Below are positions 7,663 to 16,376 of a stretch of 64,000 bases of DNA, piece by piece. The DNA is from Microbacterium sp. AK031. GTDB taxonomy: Bacteria; Actinomycetota; Actinomycetes; Actinomycetales; Microbacteriaceae. Position 1 is the first letter of the stretch; the number at the start of each line of letters is the position of its first letter. The translations under genes and the position numbers were made by a program. Where the stretch lies: positions 228,751 through 292,750 of the forward strand of contig NZ_JANUCA010000003.1 of NCBI RefSeq assembly GCF_024807145.1, given 5' to 3'. The notes beneath the pieces are model-generated. The model did not search any database and was not told where the DNA came from. It saw only the letters and a program-made list of their open reading frames with translations.

Positions 7663-9072
7663 TCAGCGCGGGTCGTACCGCACCGGATCGTGCGTTCGCG
7701 CGACGAACGTGCGCAGGTCTTCGAGCGTGCCGGCCGCGGCACCGAGCGCGCGGGCCTGCACGAGCACGTTGCCGAGAGCGGTCGCCTCGACCGGCCCGCC
7801 AAGCACCGGAAGACCAGAGCGGTCGGCCGTAGCCTGGCACAGCAGTCGGTTGAGGGAGCCGCCGCCGACGAGGTGGATGCTGTCGAGCTCGCGCCCGGAC
7901 AGACTCGCCGCCGTACGAACAGCCGAGGCGAACGCCGCGGCGATCGACTCGACGATCATGCGGGCGAACTCCGGACGATCGTTCGGCACCGGGGAGCCCT
8001 GCGCGCGCAACAGGGCGGCGATGCGTGCCGGCATGTCACCTGGAGCGCTCAACGACGCATCGTTGGCGTCGAACAGTGCGTTCTCGCTGACAACGGCGGA
8101 TGCGGCATCCAGCAGTTCGGGCAGGTCGATCGCCGCGCCGTCCTCCGCCTCCCACGCCCGCACCGTCTCACTGAGCAGCCAGAGTCCGGTGACGTTGTGC
8201 AGGAACCGGTAGCGTCCATCGACCCCGAGCTCGTGCGTGAAGTTCGCCTCGCGCGCAGCATCCGTCAGTACCGGCTCCGCGAGTTCCACACCGACGAGAC
8301 CCCAGGTACCGCAGGAGATGTACGCCGAGTTCGGCGAGGAGAGCGGGACGGCGACGACGGCGGATGCCGTGTCGTGCGAGCCGACCGCGATCACTGGGAG
8401 ATCCTTGCCGATGCGTGTAGCGAGTTCGGGGCGCAGCATCCCGATCGTCGAACCGGGGTCGACCAGGCTGGGGAGCGCGGCCGCCCCGATGCCGAGGCGA
8501 TCCGCCAGGTCTGTGTCCCATTCACCCGAGCGCACCCCGAGGAGCCCGGTGGTCGAGGCGTTCGTGCGCTCCGCGACTCCGGTGCCCGTCAGAAGATAGG
8601 CGATCAGATCCGGGATGAGCAGAGCAGAGTCCGCATCCGCGAGCCGCTCATCGACGCGGTACTGATACAGCGTGTTGAACGGCAGGAACTGCAGCCCGTT
8701 GCGCTCGTACAGCTCGCTGAACGGCACGATCTCGTGAACTTCGGCAACGCCCCGCTCAGAACGCGAATCACGGTAGTGGAACGGCTGCGCCACCAGTTCG
8801 CCGCCTCGCAGCAGGCCGTAGTCCACGGCCCAGGAGTCGATGCCGATGCTCTCGATCGAGGGTTCGCGGCGCACCGCCTCGGCGAGTCCGTCGACGATGT
8901 GGCCGTAGAGCGCATCGAAGTCCCAGTGCAGCCCGTCTTCGCGTTCGACGGGGCCGTTCGGGAAGCGTGTGACGAGTTCGAGCTCAAGAGTGTCCTGGCT
9001 GACGCGGCCGATCATCACGCGTCCTGACGTGGCCCCGAGATCGACGGCGGCGACCGCCCGGGTATTCGTCAT
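7663..9072 (-). CDS. rhaB: Rhamnulokinase
   Basis: Phosphorylates L-rhamnulose to L-rhamnulose 1-phosphate with ATP (cytoplasm). The 469-residue protein is a FGGY-family sugar kinase: N-terminal phosphate-binding AAVDLGATSGRVMIG (residues 8-22), substrate-side IGIDSWAVDYGLL, GSHDTASAV in the hinge region, and the C-terminal adenosine motif LVGGGSLNRLLCQATAD. The ATG start overlaps the rhaD stop by 4 nt (ATGA), making it the last gene of the translationally coupled rhaM-rhaI-esterase-rhaD-rhaB operon. The closing palindrome at 7567-7648 lies just after the stop. Assignment as RhaB rather than another FGGY kinase is supported by both sequence and operon. Confidence 0.95.
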   Translation of the reverse strand: MTNTRAVAAVDLGATSGRVMIGRVSQDTLELELVTRFPNGPVEREDGLHWDFDALYGHIVDGLAEAVRREPSIESIGIDSWAVDYGLLRGGELVAQPFHYRDSRSERGVAEVHEIVPFSELYERNGLQFLPFNTLYQYRVDERLADADSALLIPDLIAYLLTGTGVAERTNASTTGLLGVRSGEWDTDLADRLGIGAAALPSLVDPGSTIGMLRPELATRIGKDLPVIAVGSHDTASAVVAVPLSSPNSAYISCGTWGLVGVELAEPVLTDAAREANFTHELGVDGRYRFLHNVTGLWLLSETVRAWEAEDGAAIDLPELLDAASAVVSENALFDANDASLSAPGDMPARIAALLRAQGSPVPNDRPEFARMIVESIAAAFASAVRTAASLSGRELDSIHLVGGGSLNRLLCQATADRSGLPVLGGPVEATALGNVLVQARALGAAAGTLEDLRTFVARTHDPVRYDPR

Positions 9073-11105
9073 CGCAGGAAGGCTGCCGCGACGCCCGAAT
9101 CGACCGGGATGTGCAGACCGGTGGTGCGGCTGAGCTCGGGGCCGGTCAGGACGTAGACGGCATCCGCGACGTTCTCCGGCACGACCTCGCGCTTGAGGAT
9201 CGTGCGGTTCGCGTAGAACTGGCCGAGGTCCTTCTCTTCGACGCCGTAGGTCGCGGCACGGTTCGCGCCCCAGCCCGAGGCGAAGATACCGGATCCGCGC
9301 ACGACGCCGTCGGGGTTGATGCCGTTGACGCGGATGCCGTGCTCGCCGAGCTCCACGGCCAGCAGTCGCACCTGGTGGGCCTGGTCGGCCTTGGTCGCCG
9401 AGTAGGCGATGTTGTTCGGGCCGGCGAAGACGGAGTTCTTCGACGAGATGTAGATGATGTCGCCACCGAGCTTCTGGTCGATGAGTACCTTGGCCGCGGC
9501 CTTCGACACGAGGAAAGAGCCCTTGGCCATGACGTCGTGCTGCAGATCCCAGTCCTTCTCGGTGGTCTCCAGCAGCGGTTTCGAGAGCGAGAGGCCGGCG
9601 TTGTTGACGACGAGGTCGACGCCGCCGAAGGCGAGCACGGCGTCGTTCAGCGCAGCCTGCACGGCGTCAGCATCCGCGACGTTGGCGGCGACGCCGATCG
9701 CGACATCCGTGTTTCCGAGCTCAGCCGCGGCGGCCTGTGCCTTCTCAAGATCGAGGTCGGCGACGACGACGCACGCGCCCTCATCGGCAAGACGGACAGC
9801 GATCGCCTTGCCGATGCCGGATGCCGCGCCGGTGACGAACGCGATGCGGCCCTGGTGCGACTTCGGCTTCGGCATCCGCTGCAGCTTCGCCTCCTCCAGC
9901 GCCCAGTACTCGATGTTGAACTTCTCCGCATCCGAGATGGGGGAGTACGTCGAGAGCGCCTCCGCGCCGCGCATGACATTGATCGCGTTGACGTAGAACT
10001 CGCCGGCCACGCGTGCGGTCTGCTTGTTCGCGCCGTACGAGAACATGCCGACGCCGGGGATCAGGACGATGAGTGGATCCGCCCCGCGGATCGCCGGGCT
10101 CTCGGCTGTCGCATGCGCGTCGTAGTACGCCTGGTAGTCGGCACGGTACTCGGCGTGCAGCTCGTGCAGGCGCGCGATCTGATCGTCGACGGACGCCGTG
10201 GTCGGCAGGTCGAGGATGAGCGGCTTGACCTTGGTGCGCAGGAAGTGGTCGGGGCAGCTGGTGCCGAGAGCCGCGAGTTCGGGTGCGCGCTCGGATGCCA
10301 GGAAATCGAGCACGACGTCGGAGTCGGTGAAGTGGCCGACCATCGGCTTGCCCGTCGACGCGAGGGCGCGGACCGTGCCTGCGAGCGCGGCCGCACGCTC
10401 ACGACGCTCCGCCTCTGAAAGCGCCTCGAACCCGGCACGCACGCTGCCGAACGGGTCGGCCTTGCCGTTCGCCTCGATGTAGGCGGCGGCGGTGTCGATG
10501 ATCCACAGCGAGTTCGACTCGGCCTCTTCTGAGGTGTCGCCCCAGGCGGTGATTCCGTGGCCGCCGAGGATGCAGCCGATCGCAGCAGGGTTCTGCTTCT
10601 TGATCTCCGCGATGTCGAGCCCGAGCTGGAATCCGGGGCGACGCCACGGCACCCAGACGACCTTCTCGCCGAAGATCTTCGTGGTCAGCGCTTCGCCGTC
10701 GACGGCGGTGGCGATCGCGATGCCGGAGTCGGGATGCAGGTGGTCGACGTGCGCAGCATCCACCAGGCCGTGCATGGCGGTGTCGATCGAGGGTGCAGCC
10801 CCGCCCTTGCCGTGCAGGCAGTAGTCGAACGCGGCGACCATCTCGTCCTCGCGGTCGATGCCGGGGTACACGCCTGTGAGCGCGCGGAAGCGGTCGAGGC
10901 GCAGAACAGCGAGGCCCTGCTCCTTGAGCGTGCCGAGGTCTCCACCGGAGCCCTTGACCCACAGCAGCTCGACCGGTTGCCCCGTGACGGGATCGGTCTC
11001 GGTGCCCTTGGCCGAGGTGTTGCCACCGGCGTAGTTCGTGTTCTTCGGATCCGCGCCGAGGCGGTTGCTGCGCGCGATGAGCGCGGCTGCGGTGGGGTTC
11101 GTCAT
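9069..11105 (-). CDS. rhaD: Bifunctional rhamnulose-1-phosphate aldolase / L-lactaldehyde dehydrogenase-type SDR
   Basis: A 678-residue fusion. Residues 1 to about 390 are a class II aldolase/adducin-type domain with a metal-site segment (GCILGGHGITAWGDTSEE); it splits L-rhamnulose 1-phosphate into dihydroxyacetone phosphate and L-lactaldehyde. Residues about 420-678 are a short-chain dehydrogenase with the NAD motif TGAASGIG, NNAG, ISSKNS and the catalytic YSATK, expected to oxidise the lactaldehyde to lactate. This fused form is known from Bacillus, Rhizobium and actinobacterial rhamnose loci. Start ATG 11105 overlaps the upstream esterase stop by 4 nt and its stop overlaps rhaB by 4 nt, so the three are coupled. 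Confidence 0.95.
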   Translation of the reverse strand: MTNPTAAALIARSNRLGADPKNTNYAGGNTSAKGTETDPVTGQPVELLWVKGSGGDLGTLKEQGLAVLRLDRFRALTGVYPGIDREDEMVAAFDYCLHGKGGAAPSIDTAMHGLVDAAHVDHLHPDSGIAIATAVDGEALTTKIFGEKVVWVPWRRPGFQLGLDIAEIKKQNPAAIGCILGGHGITAWGDTSEEAESNSLWIIDTAAAYIEANGKADPFGSVRAGFEALSEAERRERAAALAGTVRALASTGKPMVGHFTDSDVVLDFLASERAPELAALGTSCPDHFLRTKVKPLILDLPTTASVDDQIARLHELHAEYRADYQAYYDAHATAESPAIRGADPLIVLIPGVGMFSYGANKQTARVAGEFYVNAINVMRGAEALSTYSPISDAEKFNIEYWALEEAKLQRMPKPKSHQGRIAFVTGAASGIGKAIAVRLADEGACVVVADLDLEKAQAAAAELGNTDVAIGVAANVADADAVQAALNDAVLAFGGVDLVVNNAGLSLSKPLLETTEKDWDLQHDVMAKGSFLVSKAAAKVLIDQKLGGDIIYISSKNSVFAGPNNIAYSATKADQAHQVRLLAVELGEHGIRVNGINPDGVVRGSGIFASGWGANRAATYGVEEKDLGQFYANRTILKREVVPENVADAVYVLTGPELSRTTGLHIPVDSGVAAAFLR

Positions 11106-11977
11106 GAGGCGATTCCTTCGGAGGGTGTGGGGGAGAGAAGGGGCGACAGGGCGGCGAGGCGTCTGGCCATCCGCTCGATCGATCGGGTTGCTGCCGGCTC
11201 CTCCGGGCGGTTGAGGTGGCCGTGCTGGGTTCCGTGTTCGGTGATGATCTCGACATCGCGCCCGGCGGCCGCGAGGGTCGTCGCGAAGTGCTCGGCGGAG
11301 ACCCGCAGCTCGTCGACGTCGCCGTTGACGATGAAGGTCGGTGGGAACTGCGCCAGGTCGGATGCCGTGGCGCGTCCGGGAACAGCCGGCAGCGGTGCGT
11401 CGTCGACCGGACCGGCGAGATAGTTCTCGTACATCTTCAGCACCGACGCCGGGCCGAACCGATCAGCATCGGGGTTGGCATCGAGTGCTGCGCGCAGCTC
11501 GGCATCCGGAGCGGGCTGCACCGCGAGCAGCGTCGGGTACGCGAGCAGCACGAGCGCGGGAGACTCATCGGTGCCGGCAAGGCGGAGCGCAGCGCCGGCC
11601 GCGAGGTTTCCGCCGGCGCTGGTTCCGCCGATCGCGAGGGCGGACGGCGAGATTCCGAGCTCGTTGGCGTGCGTCAGCGTCCATCGCCACGCCGTCACCA
11701 TGTCGTCGGAGCCGGCCGGGTAGGGGTGGCCCGGCTGGGCTGGCACTCCCTCATGGAACCCGTCCGGAACCGGTGCGAGCCGGTACTCGACCGAGACGAC
11801 GGTCGTTCCGCGATCCGCGAGCTGCCTGGCGACCCAATCGGACTCGGGCATGTCGATGTCGCCGAACAGGAAGCCGCCGCCGTGCGCCCAGACGAGTCCT
11901 GTGCCGTCGGGCGCTTCGGCCGGGTACACGCGCACGAGTCCATCGGCGGCGGAGTACGGCTGCGTCACAGCATCCAT
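11102..11977 (-). CDS. Alpha/beta hydrolase, hormone-sensitive-lipase type esterase
   Basis: Predicted cytoplasmic carboxylesterase of 291 residues. It has the HSL-family oxyanion motif HGGG (AHGGGFLFGD, near residue 40), nucleophile elbow G-T-S-A-G (near residue 115), acid in NGDVDELR and base in GTQHGH near the C-terminus, so the triad is complete. There is no signal peptide. Coupled to rhaD by a 4-nt overlap and 25 nt after rhaI. A plausible but unproven job is removing acetyl or other ester groups from imported rhamnosides. The ATG at 11977 has GGGAAGG directly adjacent (poor spacing); a GTG at 11968 would be better spaced and is the alternative start. The frame upstream of 11977 overlaps rhaI and is an artefact. 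Confidence 0.85.
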   Translation of the reverse strand: MDAVTQPYSAADGLVRVYPAEAPDGTGLVWAHGGGFLFGDIDMPESDWVARQLADRGTTVVSVEYRLAPVPDGFHEGVPAQPGHPYPAGSDDMVTAWRWTLTHANELGISPSALAIGGTSAGGNLAAGAALRLAGTDESPALVLLAYPTLLAVQPAPDAELRAALDANPDADRFGPASVLKMYENYLAGPVDDAPLPAVPGRATASDLAQFPPTFIVNGDVDELRVSAEHFATTLAAAGRDVEIITEHGTQHGHLNRPEEPAATRSIERMARRLAALSPLLSPTPSEGIAS

Positions 11978-12002
11978 TCCTTCCCGGAGTTCCGTGTGCG
12001 CT

Positions 12003-13169
12003 TCACGCGCCCCAGCCGGCCTGGACGCCGCCGACGCGGTCAGCTGCGATCTTCTGCTGGTAACCGGATGCCGCGTACGCCGCCATCGGATCGCCGGCGA
12101 GGCCGCGCGACTCGCGCCACTCGGCGAGAGCGGGGCGGACGTCGGTGTAGAACGCGTCCATGAACACGGCATTGGCAGCGAGCACGTCGCCCGACTTCTG
12201 GGCTGCGGTGAGAGCATCCTTGTCGACGAGCAGCGCGCGAGCGGTCATCTCCTGCACATTGAGGACCGAGCGGATCTGACCGGGGATCTTTTCCTCGACG
12301 TTGTGGCACTGATCGAGCATGAACGCCACGTCGGGGTTGTTCAGGCCACCGCCGCGGATGACCTCGAAGAGGATGCGGAACAGCTGGAACGGATCGGCCG
12401 CGCCCACGATGAGGTCATCGTCCGCGTAGAAGCGCGAGTTGAAGTCGAACGATCCGAGCTTGCCGAGACGCAGCAGCTGCATGACGATGAACTCGATGTT
12501 CGTGCCTGGCGCGTGGTGGCCGGTGTCCAGGCACACCATGGCCTTGTCGCCGAGAGTGCTCACCTGCGCGTAAGAGGTACCCCAGTCGGGAACGTCGGTG
12601 TGGTAGAAAGCCGGCTCGAAGAACTTGTACTCGAGCACCAGCCGCTGGTCATCGCCGAAGCGCGCGTAGATCTTCTGCAGTGACTCGTTCAGGCGATCCT
12701 GACGGCCCCGCAGGTCTGCCTGACCCGGGTAGTTCGAGCCCTCTGCCAGCCAGATCTTCAGGTCGCGGCTGCCGGTGGCATCCATCACGTCGATGCAGGC
12801 GAGGTGGTGGTCGATCGCCTTCTGTCGAATCGCGGCGTCCTCATGGGTGAGGGCACCGAACTTGTACTCGTCGTCCTGGAACGTGTTCGAGTTGATCGTG
12901 CCGAGGGCGACGCCGTGGTCCTCGGCGTGCTTGCGCAGGTCGTCGAACGAATCGACGAGATCCCACGGGATGTGCAGCGCGACGGTCGGGGCGAGAGCCG
13001 TGTACTCGTTCACCTGCGCGGCATCCGCGATCTTCTCCCACGGATCGCGCGGGGTGCCGGGGGTGCCGAACACCTTGAAGCGGGTGCCGGAGTTGCCGAA
13101 GGCCCACGAGGGGAGTTCGATCGACTGCTTCTCGAGTTCCGAGAGGATGGCGGGGGTGAGCCTGGTCAC
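12003..13169 (-). CDS. rhaI: L-rhamnose isomerase, TIM-barrel type
   Basis: Interconverts L-rhamnose and L-rhamnulose (cytoplasm, divalent-metal dependent). The 388-residue protein matches the Pseudomonas stutzeri/actinobacterial RhaI type rather than E. coli RhaA: GTINSNTFQDDEYKFG, LEYKFFEPAFYHTDVPDWG, CLDTGHHAPGTNIE and FDFNSRFYADDD carry the metal-binding Glu, Asp and His residues expected of the family. The GTG start at 13169 overlaps the rhaM stop in GTGA; longer readings overlap rhaM and are rejected. It is the second gene of the operon, preceding the esterase. Confidence 0.95.
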   Translation of the reverse strand: MTRLTPAILSELEKQSIELPSWAFGNSGTRFKVFGTPGTPRDPWEKIADAAQVNEYTALAPTVALHIPWDLVDSFDDLRKHAEDHGVALGTINSNTFQDDEYKFGALTHEDAAIRQKAIDHHLACIDVMDATGSRDLKIWLAEGSNYPGQADLRGRQDRLNESLQKIYARFGDDQRLVLEYKFFEPAFYHTDVPDWGTSYAQVSTLGDKAMVCLDTGHHAPGTNIEFIVMQLLRLGKLGSFDFNSRFYADDDLIVGAADPFQLFRILFEVIRGGGLNNPDVAFMLDQCHNVEEKIPGQIRSVLNVQEMTARALLVDKDALTAAQKSGDVLAANAVFMDAFYTDVRPALAEWRESRGLAGDPMAAYAASGYQQKIAADRVGGVQAGWGA

Positions 13170-13537
13170 GATGCACTGCTTTCTTTGTCGGATGCTACGG
13201 CGGAGAGCTGCTCCGCGAGGTTGAAGACTTCGGTGAGGGGAGACGCAGCCTGGTCGGGCCGACCCTCGAGACCGATGAAGAACGGCGCCATCTCGGCTTC
13301 CCAACGGGTGGCGACGTCGGACTGCGCGAGGTACGCCTGCGCGGCCTGATCGTCGTCCGTCTCGTAGTAGCCGACCAGCATGCCGCCTTCGCCGAGGAAG
13401 AGCGAGTAGTTCCGGCGACCTGCCGCCGCGATCTCAGCAAGCATCTCGGGCCACACGGGTGTGTGACGGGTGAGGTACTCGGCGAGCATCTCAGGACGGA
13501 CCTGGAGCCGGAAGCAGACGCGGGTGGTGGAAGTCAT
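13166..13537 (-). CDS. rhaM: L-rhamnose mutarotase
   Basis: Interconverts alpha- and beta-L-rhamnose anomers for the isomerase. The 123-residue protein shows the family pattern: CFRLQVRPEMLAEY, Tyr21 and His25 (YLTRHTPVWPEM), then NYSLFLGEGGMLVGYYE and the Trp-bearing VATRWEAEMAPFF. Length is slightly above the roughly 105 residues of E. coli RhaM because of a C-terminal tail. The ATG at 13537 has AAGGAG 10 nt upstream. It is the first gene of the rha operon; a promoter (TTGCGG, 17-nt spacer, TATCAT) and an operator spanning the start of transcription lie upstream. Confidence 0.94.
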   Translation of the reverse strand: MTSTTRVCFRLQVRPEMLAEYLTRHTPVWPEMLAEIAAAGRRNYSLFLGEGGMLVGYYETDDDQAAQAYLAQSDVATRWEAEMAPFFIGLEGRPDQAASPLTEVFNLAEQLSAVASDKESSAS

Positions 13538-13570
13538 CGGCGACGTGCTCCTTGGTCGGAATGAAATGCG

Positions 13571-13582
13571 TGAATCGTTTCA
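13571..13582. promoter_or_regulatory. LacI-type operator of the rhaM operon
   Basis: TGAATCGTTTCA, an imperfect palindrome centred on the CG step typical of LacI-family sites. It lies directly downstream of the minus-strand -10 (TATCAT, 13588-13583; -35 TTGCGG, 13611-13606; 17-nt spacer), so a bound repressor would cover the transcription start. Closely matching sites occur at 17770 and 17918. Confidence 0.7.
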
Positions 13583-13689
13583 ATGATATGGCGGTGAGCC
13601 GTCGGCCGCAACATCGCTCGTCGGCGCGGTACGGTTTCAGTCCGAAGGGCGGATTCCTCTCGTCCTCGAGCCGATGCGAAGGAGCGGGC

Positions 13690-14472
13690 GTGGAACATCA
13701 GGAGCGGGCGCTTGCCGCATACGTGGAGCAGGTCGCCGCCGATCCGGAGACGCTCGGTGTCGTCGTGATCGGCTCGCTCGCCCGCGGCGTCGAGCGCGAG
13801 GACTCCGATGTCGATGTGTACCTCGTCGTGACCGCTGAGGCGTTCGCGCGCGCGACGGTCATTGATCGATGGGCATGGATCGATCGTCAGGGACTCGACT
13901 ACCCCGGCTCGTACATCGACGTGAAGCTCTGCGACCTCTCCTACCTCCGCACCGCCGTCGAGAAGGCCGACGATCCGACTCGTGCCTCGTTCGCCGGAGC
14001 CAGAGTCGTGTTCAGCCGCACCGAGGAGATCGCCGACCTCGTCGCCGCGATCAGCGTTCTCGATGATGCGGCCTGGCGCGGTCGCATCCGCTCCCACATC
14101 GCCCAGGCGCACCTGCACGGTGGCTACTTCCTCCGCCAGGCGGAGGAGCACGGTGATCCGTTCCTTCTCCAGCACGCAGGGCTGCACCTCACGCTTGCTG
14201 CGGCGCGTGCCGCGCTGGCGTCGGCGCATCGCCTGATGCCCGGACCCAAATACGTCTACAAGCTGATCCGCGAGGTGCCGAGTCCGGAGGGATTCGTCGC
14301 GGCATGGGATGAAGCTCTGGAGAAGCCGGGCATCGTGACCGCGAACCCACTCCTCGCCATCCTCGACGAGTGGCTCGGCCGGGGCCAGTCCCGTGACGAA
14401 TCTCTCTCGATCTTCATCCGCGACAACGAACTGGCGTGGCTGCGCGGTACGATCCCGGCCGAGTACTTCTGA
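13690..14472 (+). CDS. Nucleotidyltransferase-domain protein of unknown function
   Basis: A 260-residue protein whose N-terminal domain has the minimal nucleotidyltransferase signature GS-x8-DSDVD (VIGSLARGVEREDSDVD near residues 26-42), giving the metal-binding aspartates of the polymerase-beta fold, followed by a C-terminal helical region of about 150 residues. It may transfer a nucleotide to a small molecule, antibiotic or protein; nothing in the sequence identifies the acceptor. GTG 13690 is chosen because GAAGGAG sits 5 nt upstream (13678-13684); a weak -10 (TACGGT, 13630-13635) precedes it. It is transcribed away from rhaM and ends 6 bp from an opposing permease gene. It has no obvious role in rhamnose use. 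Confidence 0.75.
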   Translation: MEHQERALAAYVEQVAADPETLGVVVIGSLARGVEREDSDVDVYLVVTAEAFARATVIDRWAWIDRQGLDYPGSYIDVKLCDLSYLRTAVEKADDPTRASFAGARVVFSRTEEIADLVAAISVLDDAAWRGRIRSHIAQAHLHGGYFLRQAEEHGDPFLLQHAGLHLTLAAARAALASAHRLMPGPKYVYKLIREVPSPEGFVAAWDEALEKPGIVTANPLLAILDEWLGRGQSRDESLSIFIRDNELAWLRGTIPAEYF

Positions 14473-14478
14473 CACGGC

Positions 14479-15390
14479 TCAGCCCTTGACTGCTCCGCTG
14501 GTCATGCCTGCGACGATCTGCCGGTTGAAGAAGATGTACATCACCAGCGGGGGAATCGTGATGAGCAGGATGTTCATGAACAGCAGGTTCCACTGACTGA
14601 CGGCCTGGCTCTGGAAGTTGTAGAGCGTCAGCTGCACCGTGGCGTTCGCGTCTCCCGGGAGGAAGTACAGGGGCCCGGTGAAGTCGTTGAAGACCGCGAC
14701 CGACTGCACGACGATCACCGTGATCGCGACGGGCTTGAGCAGCGGCATCACCACGGTGAAGAACAGTCGCAGCGGCCCGGCGCCATCGATCACGGCTGCC
14801 TCGTCGAGCTCGCGAGGGATCGTGGAGATGAACGCGCGGAACAGCAGAATGCAGAAGCTCAGACCGAACGTCGCCTCGATGAGGATCATGCCCGGCATCG
14901 TCTTGAACAATCCGATGCCCTGCAGAACCCAGATCGTCGGCACGACCGCAGGCGGGACGATGAGGCCTGCCAGGACGAAGACGTTGATCACGTGATTCCA
15001 GCGGGACTTGCGGCGCTGGAGGATGTAGCCCACCATGGCGGCGAACACGACCATGATCGCCACGCTGGCGACGGTCAGCACTGTGGAGTTGATGAACGCC
15101 GTCACCAGCATCCAGTCGCGTGTCTGGAGGACCGTGACGATGTTCTCCCAGAGGAACCACCCCTGAGCCGGGAGCGAGAACTCGAACAGGGAAGCCTCGG
15201 CCGGATTCTTCACAGCGGTGAGGAAGATGAACGCGAACGGAACGATGAAGACGACGATCGACGCGAGAATCGCGATGATGCCGACCACATAGCGGGTGAA
15301 GAACCGTCGTGGCGTCATCGGTCGGTGTCCGTCGCGACGGATCTTCGTTCTCGACGAGCCGGCCGTGGTGATCGCTCTGGTGAGGGTCAT
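14479..15390 (-). CDS. CUT1 sugar ABC transporter permease (MalG/UgpE type)
   Basis: Inner-membrane subunit of a carbohydrate importer, 303 residues, with six predicted membrane segments beginning near residue 37. The cytoplasmic EAA loop that docks the ATPase is visible near residue 203 (DEAAVIDGAGPLRLFFTVVMP). The ATG at 15390 overlaps the stop of the partner permease by 4 nt; ATG 15318 is a possible shorter start. It is the last gene of the binding-protein/permease/permease operon; no ATPase gene is adjacent, so a shared MsiK-like ATPase elsewhere is inferred. Position between the rha operon and two rhamnosidases suggests rhamnosides or rhamno-oligosaccharides as substrate. Confidence 0.92.
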   Translation of the reverse strand: MTLTRAITTAGSSRTKIRRDGHRPMTPRRFFTRYVVGIIAILASIVVFIVPFAFIFLTAVKNPAEASLFEFSLPAQGWFLWENIVTVLQTRDWMLVTAFINSTVLTVASVAIMVVFAAMVGYILQRRKSRWNHVINVFVLAGLIVPPAVVPTIWVLQGIGLFKTMPGMILIEATFGLSFCILLFRAFISTIPRELDEAAVIDGAGPLRLFFTVVMPLLKPVAITVIVVQSVAVFNDFTGPLYFLPGDANATVQLTLYNFQSQAVSQWNLLFMNILLITIPPLVMYIFFNRQIVAGMTSGAVKG

Positions 15391-16301
15391 TGCTCCACCT
15401 GCCTCTTGTTCAGGGTGTACTGGATGGGCACGATGATCGCGGTCACGACCAGGAACAGCACGACGTTGCCGGCAGTGGACAGTCCGTAGAATCCGGCTTG
15501 GTACTGCTTGTAGATCACCGACGCGATCACGTCACTGGTGAAGCCCGGGCCGCCCCTCGTCATGGCCCAGATGAGCTCGAACGAGCGCAGGCCGCCGATG
15601 AGCGAGAGCAGGACGACTGTTGCGGTGGCCGGCTGCACGAGTGGCAACGTGATGTTCCGGAAACGCTGCCAGGCGGTCGCGCCGTCGACCTTGGCGGCTT
15701 CGAAGTACTCCTGCGGAATCGCCACGAGCCCGGCGATGAAGATCAGCGTCGCGATACCGACGCCCTTCCACACATCCACGAGCGCGACGGACAGCAGAGC
15801 CCACGCAGGATCGGTCAGCCAACCAGGGCCCTGGATGCCGAGCGTCGCCAGTGTCTGGTTGATGAGTCCGTCGAACGGATCCATCAGCACCTTGAAGGCG
15901 ATGCCGATGCCGACCGTCGAGACGAGCACGGGAAAGAAGATCGTCGAGCGGAGGTATCCGCGTCCGAGGATCGAGCCGGTGAGCAGGAGCGCCAGTGCGA
16001 GCCCGAACACCACCTTCAGTGCCGAGGTCACGAAGCCGTAGACGAAGGTGTTCACGAAGCCCTGGATGAGCATGGGCTCGGTGAAGAACTGGACGTAGTT
16101 GTCGAACCCGATGAACTCGATGTCGAACAGCGACCAGCGAGTGAGGCTGAAGTAGAACGAGGCGAAGGTCGGGACGGCGAAGAGGACGATGTAGAGCACG
16201 GCCGACGGGATGTAGAACCACGTCGGGTAGGAGCTCTTGATGCCCTGTCGGCCGCGCGGCGCGGTCGTCTTGGTCGCGGGTGGCGTCGCGATTGCTGTCA
16301 T
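15387..16301 (-). CDS. CUT1 sugar ABC transporter permease (MalF/UgpA type)
   Basis: Inner-membrane subunit, 304 residues from ATG 16301, with a hydrophobic N-terminal helix near residue 30 and five more segments. The EAA loop is seen near residue 210 (FEAAKVDGATAWQRFRNITLP). GGAGAG precedes the ATG by 4 nt; the longer frame to 16349 has no supporting signal and crosses the intergenic hairpin. It overlaps the next permease by 4 nt and is separated from the binding-protein gene by a 75-nt gap holding a strong hairpin, which may lower permease output relative to the binding protein. Confidence 0.92.
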   Translation of the reverse strand: MTAIATPPATKTTAPRGRQGIKSSYPTWFYIPSAVLYIVLFAVPTFASFYFSLTRWSLFDIEFIGFDNYVQFFTEPMLIQGFVNTFVYGFVTSALKVVFGLALALLLTGSILGRGYLRSTIFFPVLVSTVGIGIAFKVLMDPFDGLINQTLATLGIQGPGWLTDPAWALLSVALVDVWKGVGIATLIFIAGLVAIPQEYFEAAKVDGATAWQRFRNITLPLVQPATATVVLLSLIGGLRSFELIWAMTRGGPGFTSDVIASVIYKQYQAGFYGLSTAGNVVLFLVVTAIIVPIQYTLNKRQVEQ

Positions 16302-16331
16302 GGGTCTCTCCGATCGGTGAAGGGATTGCGG

Positions 16332-16360
16332 GGTGCGGGCGCGTGTCATGCGCCCGCACC
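16332..16360 (-). other. Hairpin between binding-protein and permease genes
   Basis: A perfect 11-bp stem (GGTGCGGGCGC / GCGCCCGCACC) with a 7-nt loop and no T-run, inside the operon. It resembles 3-prime stabilising hairpins that protect the upstream binding-protein mRNA. A comparable element is found at 34343-34394 in the second importer operon. Confidence 0.75.
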
Positions 16361-16376
16361 TCGGATCAATGGGCGA

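Noticed and set aside
7579..9027. 482-codon open frame opposite rhaB
   Set aside because: Antisense shadow of a well-supported rhamnulokinase, with low-complexity Arg/Glu/Asp composition and no motif.
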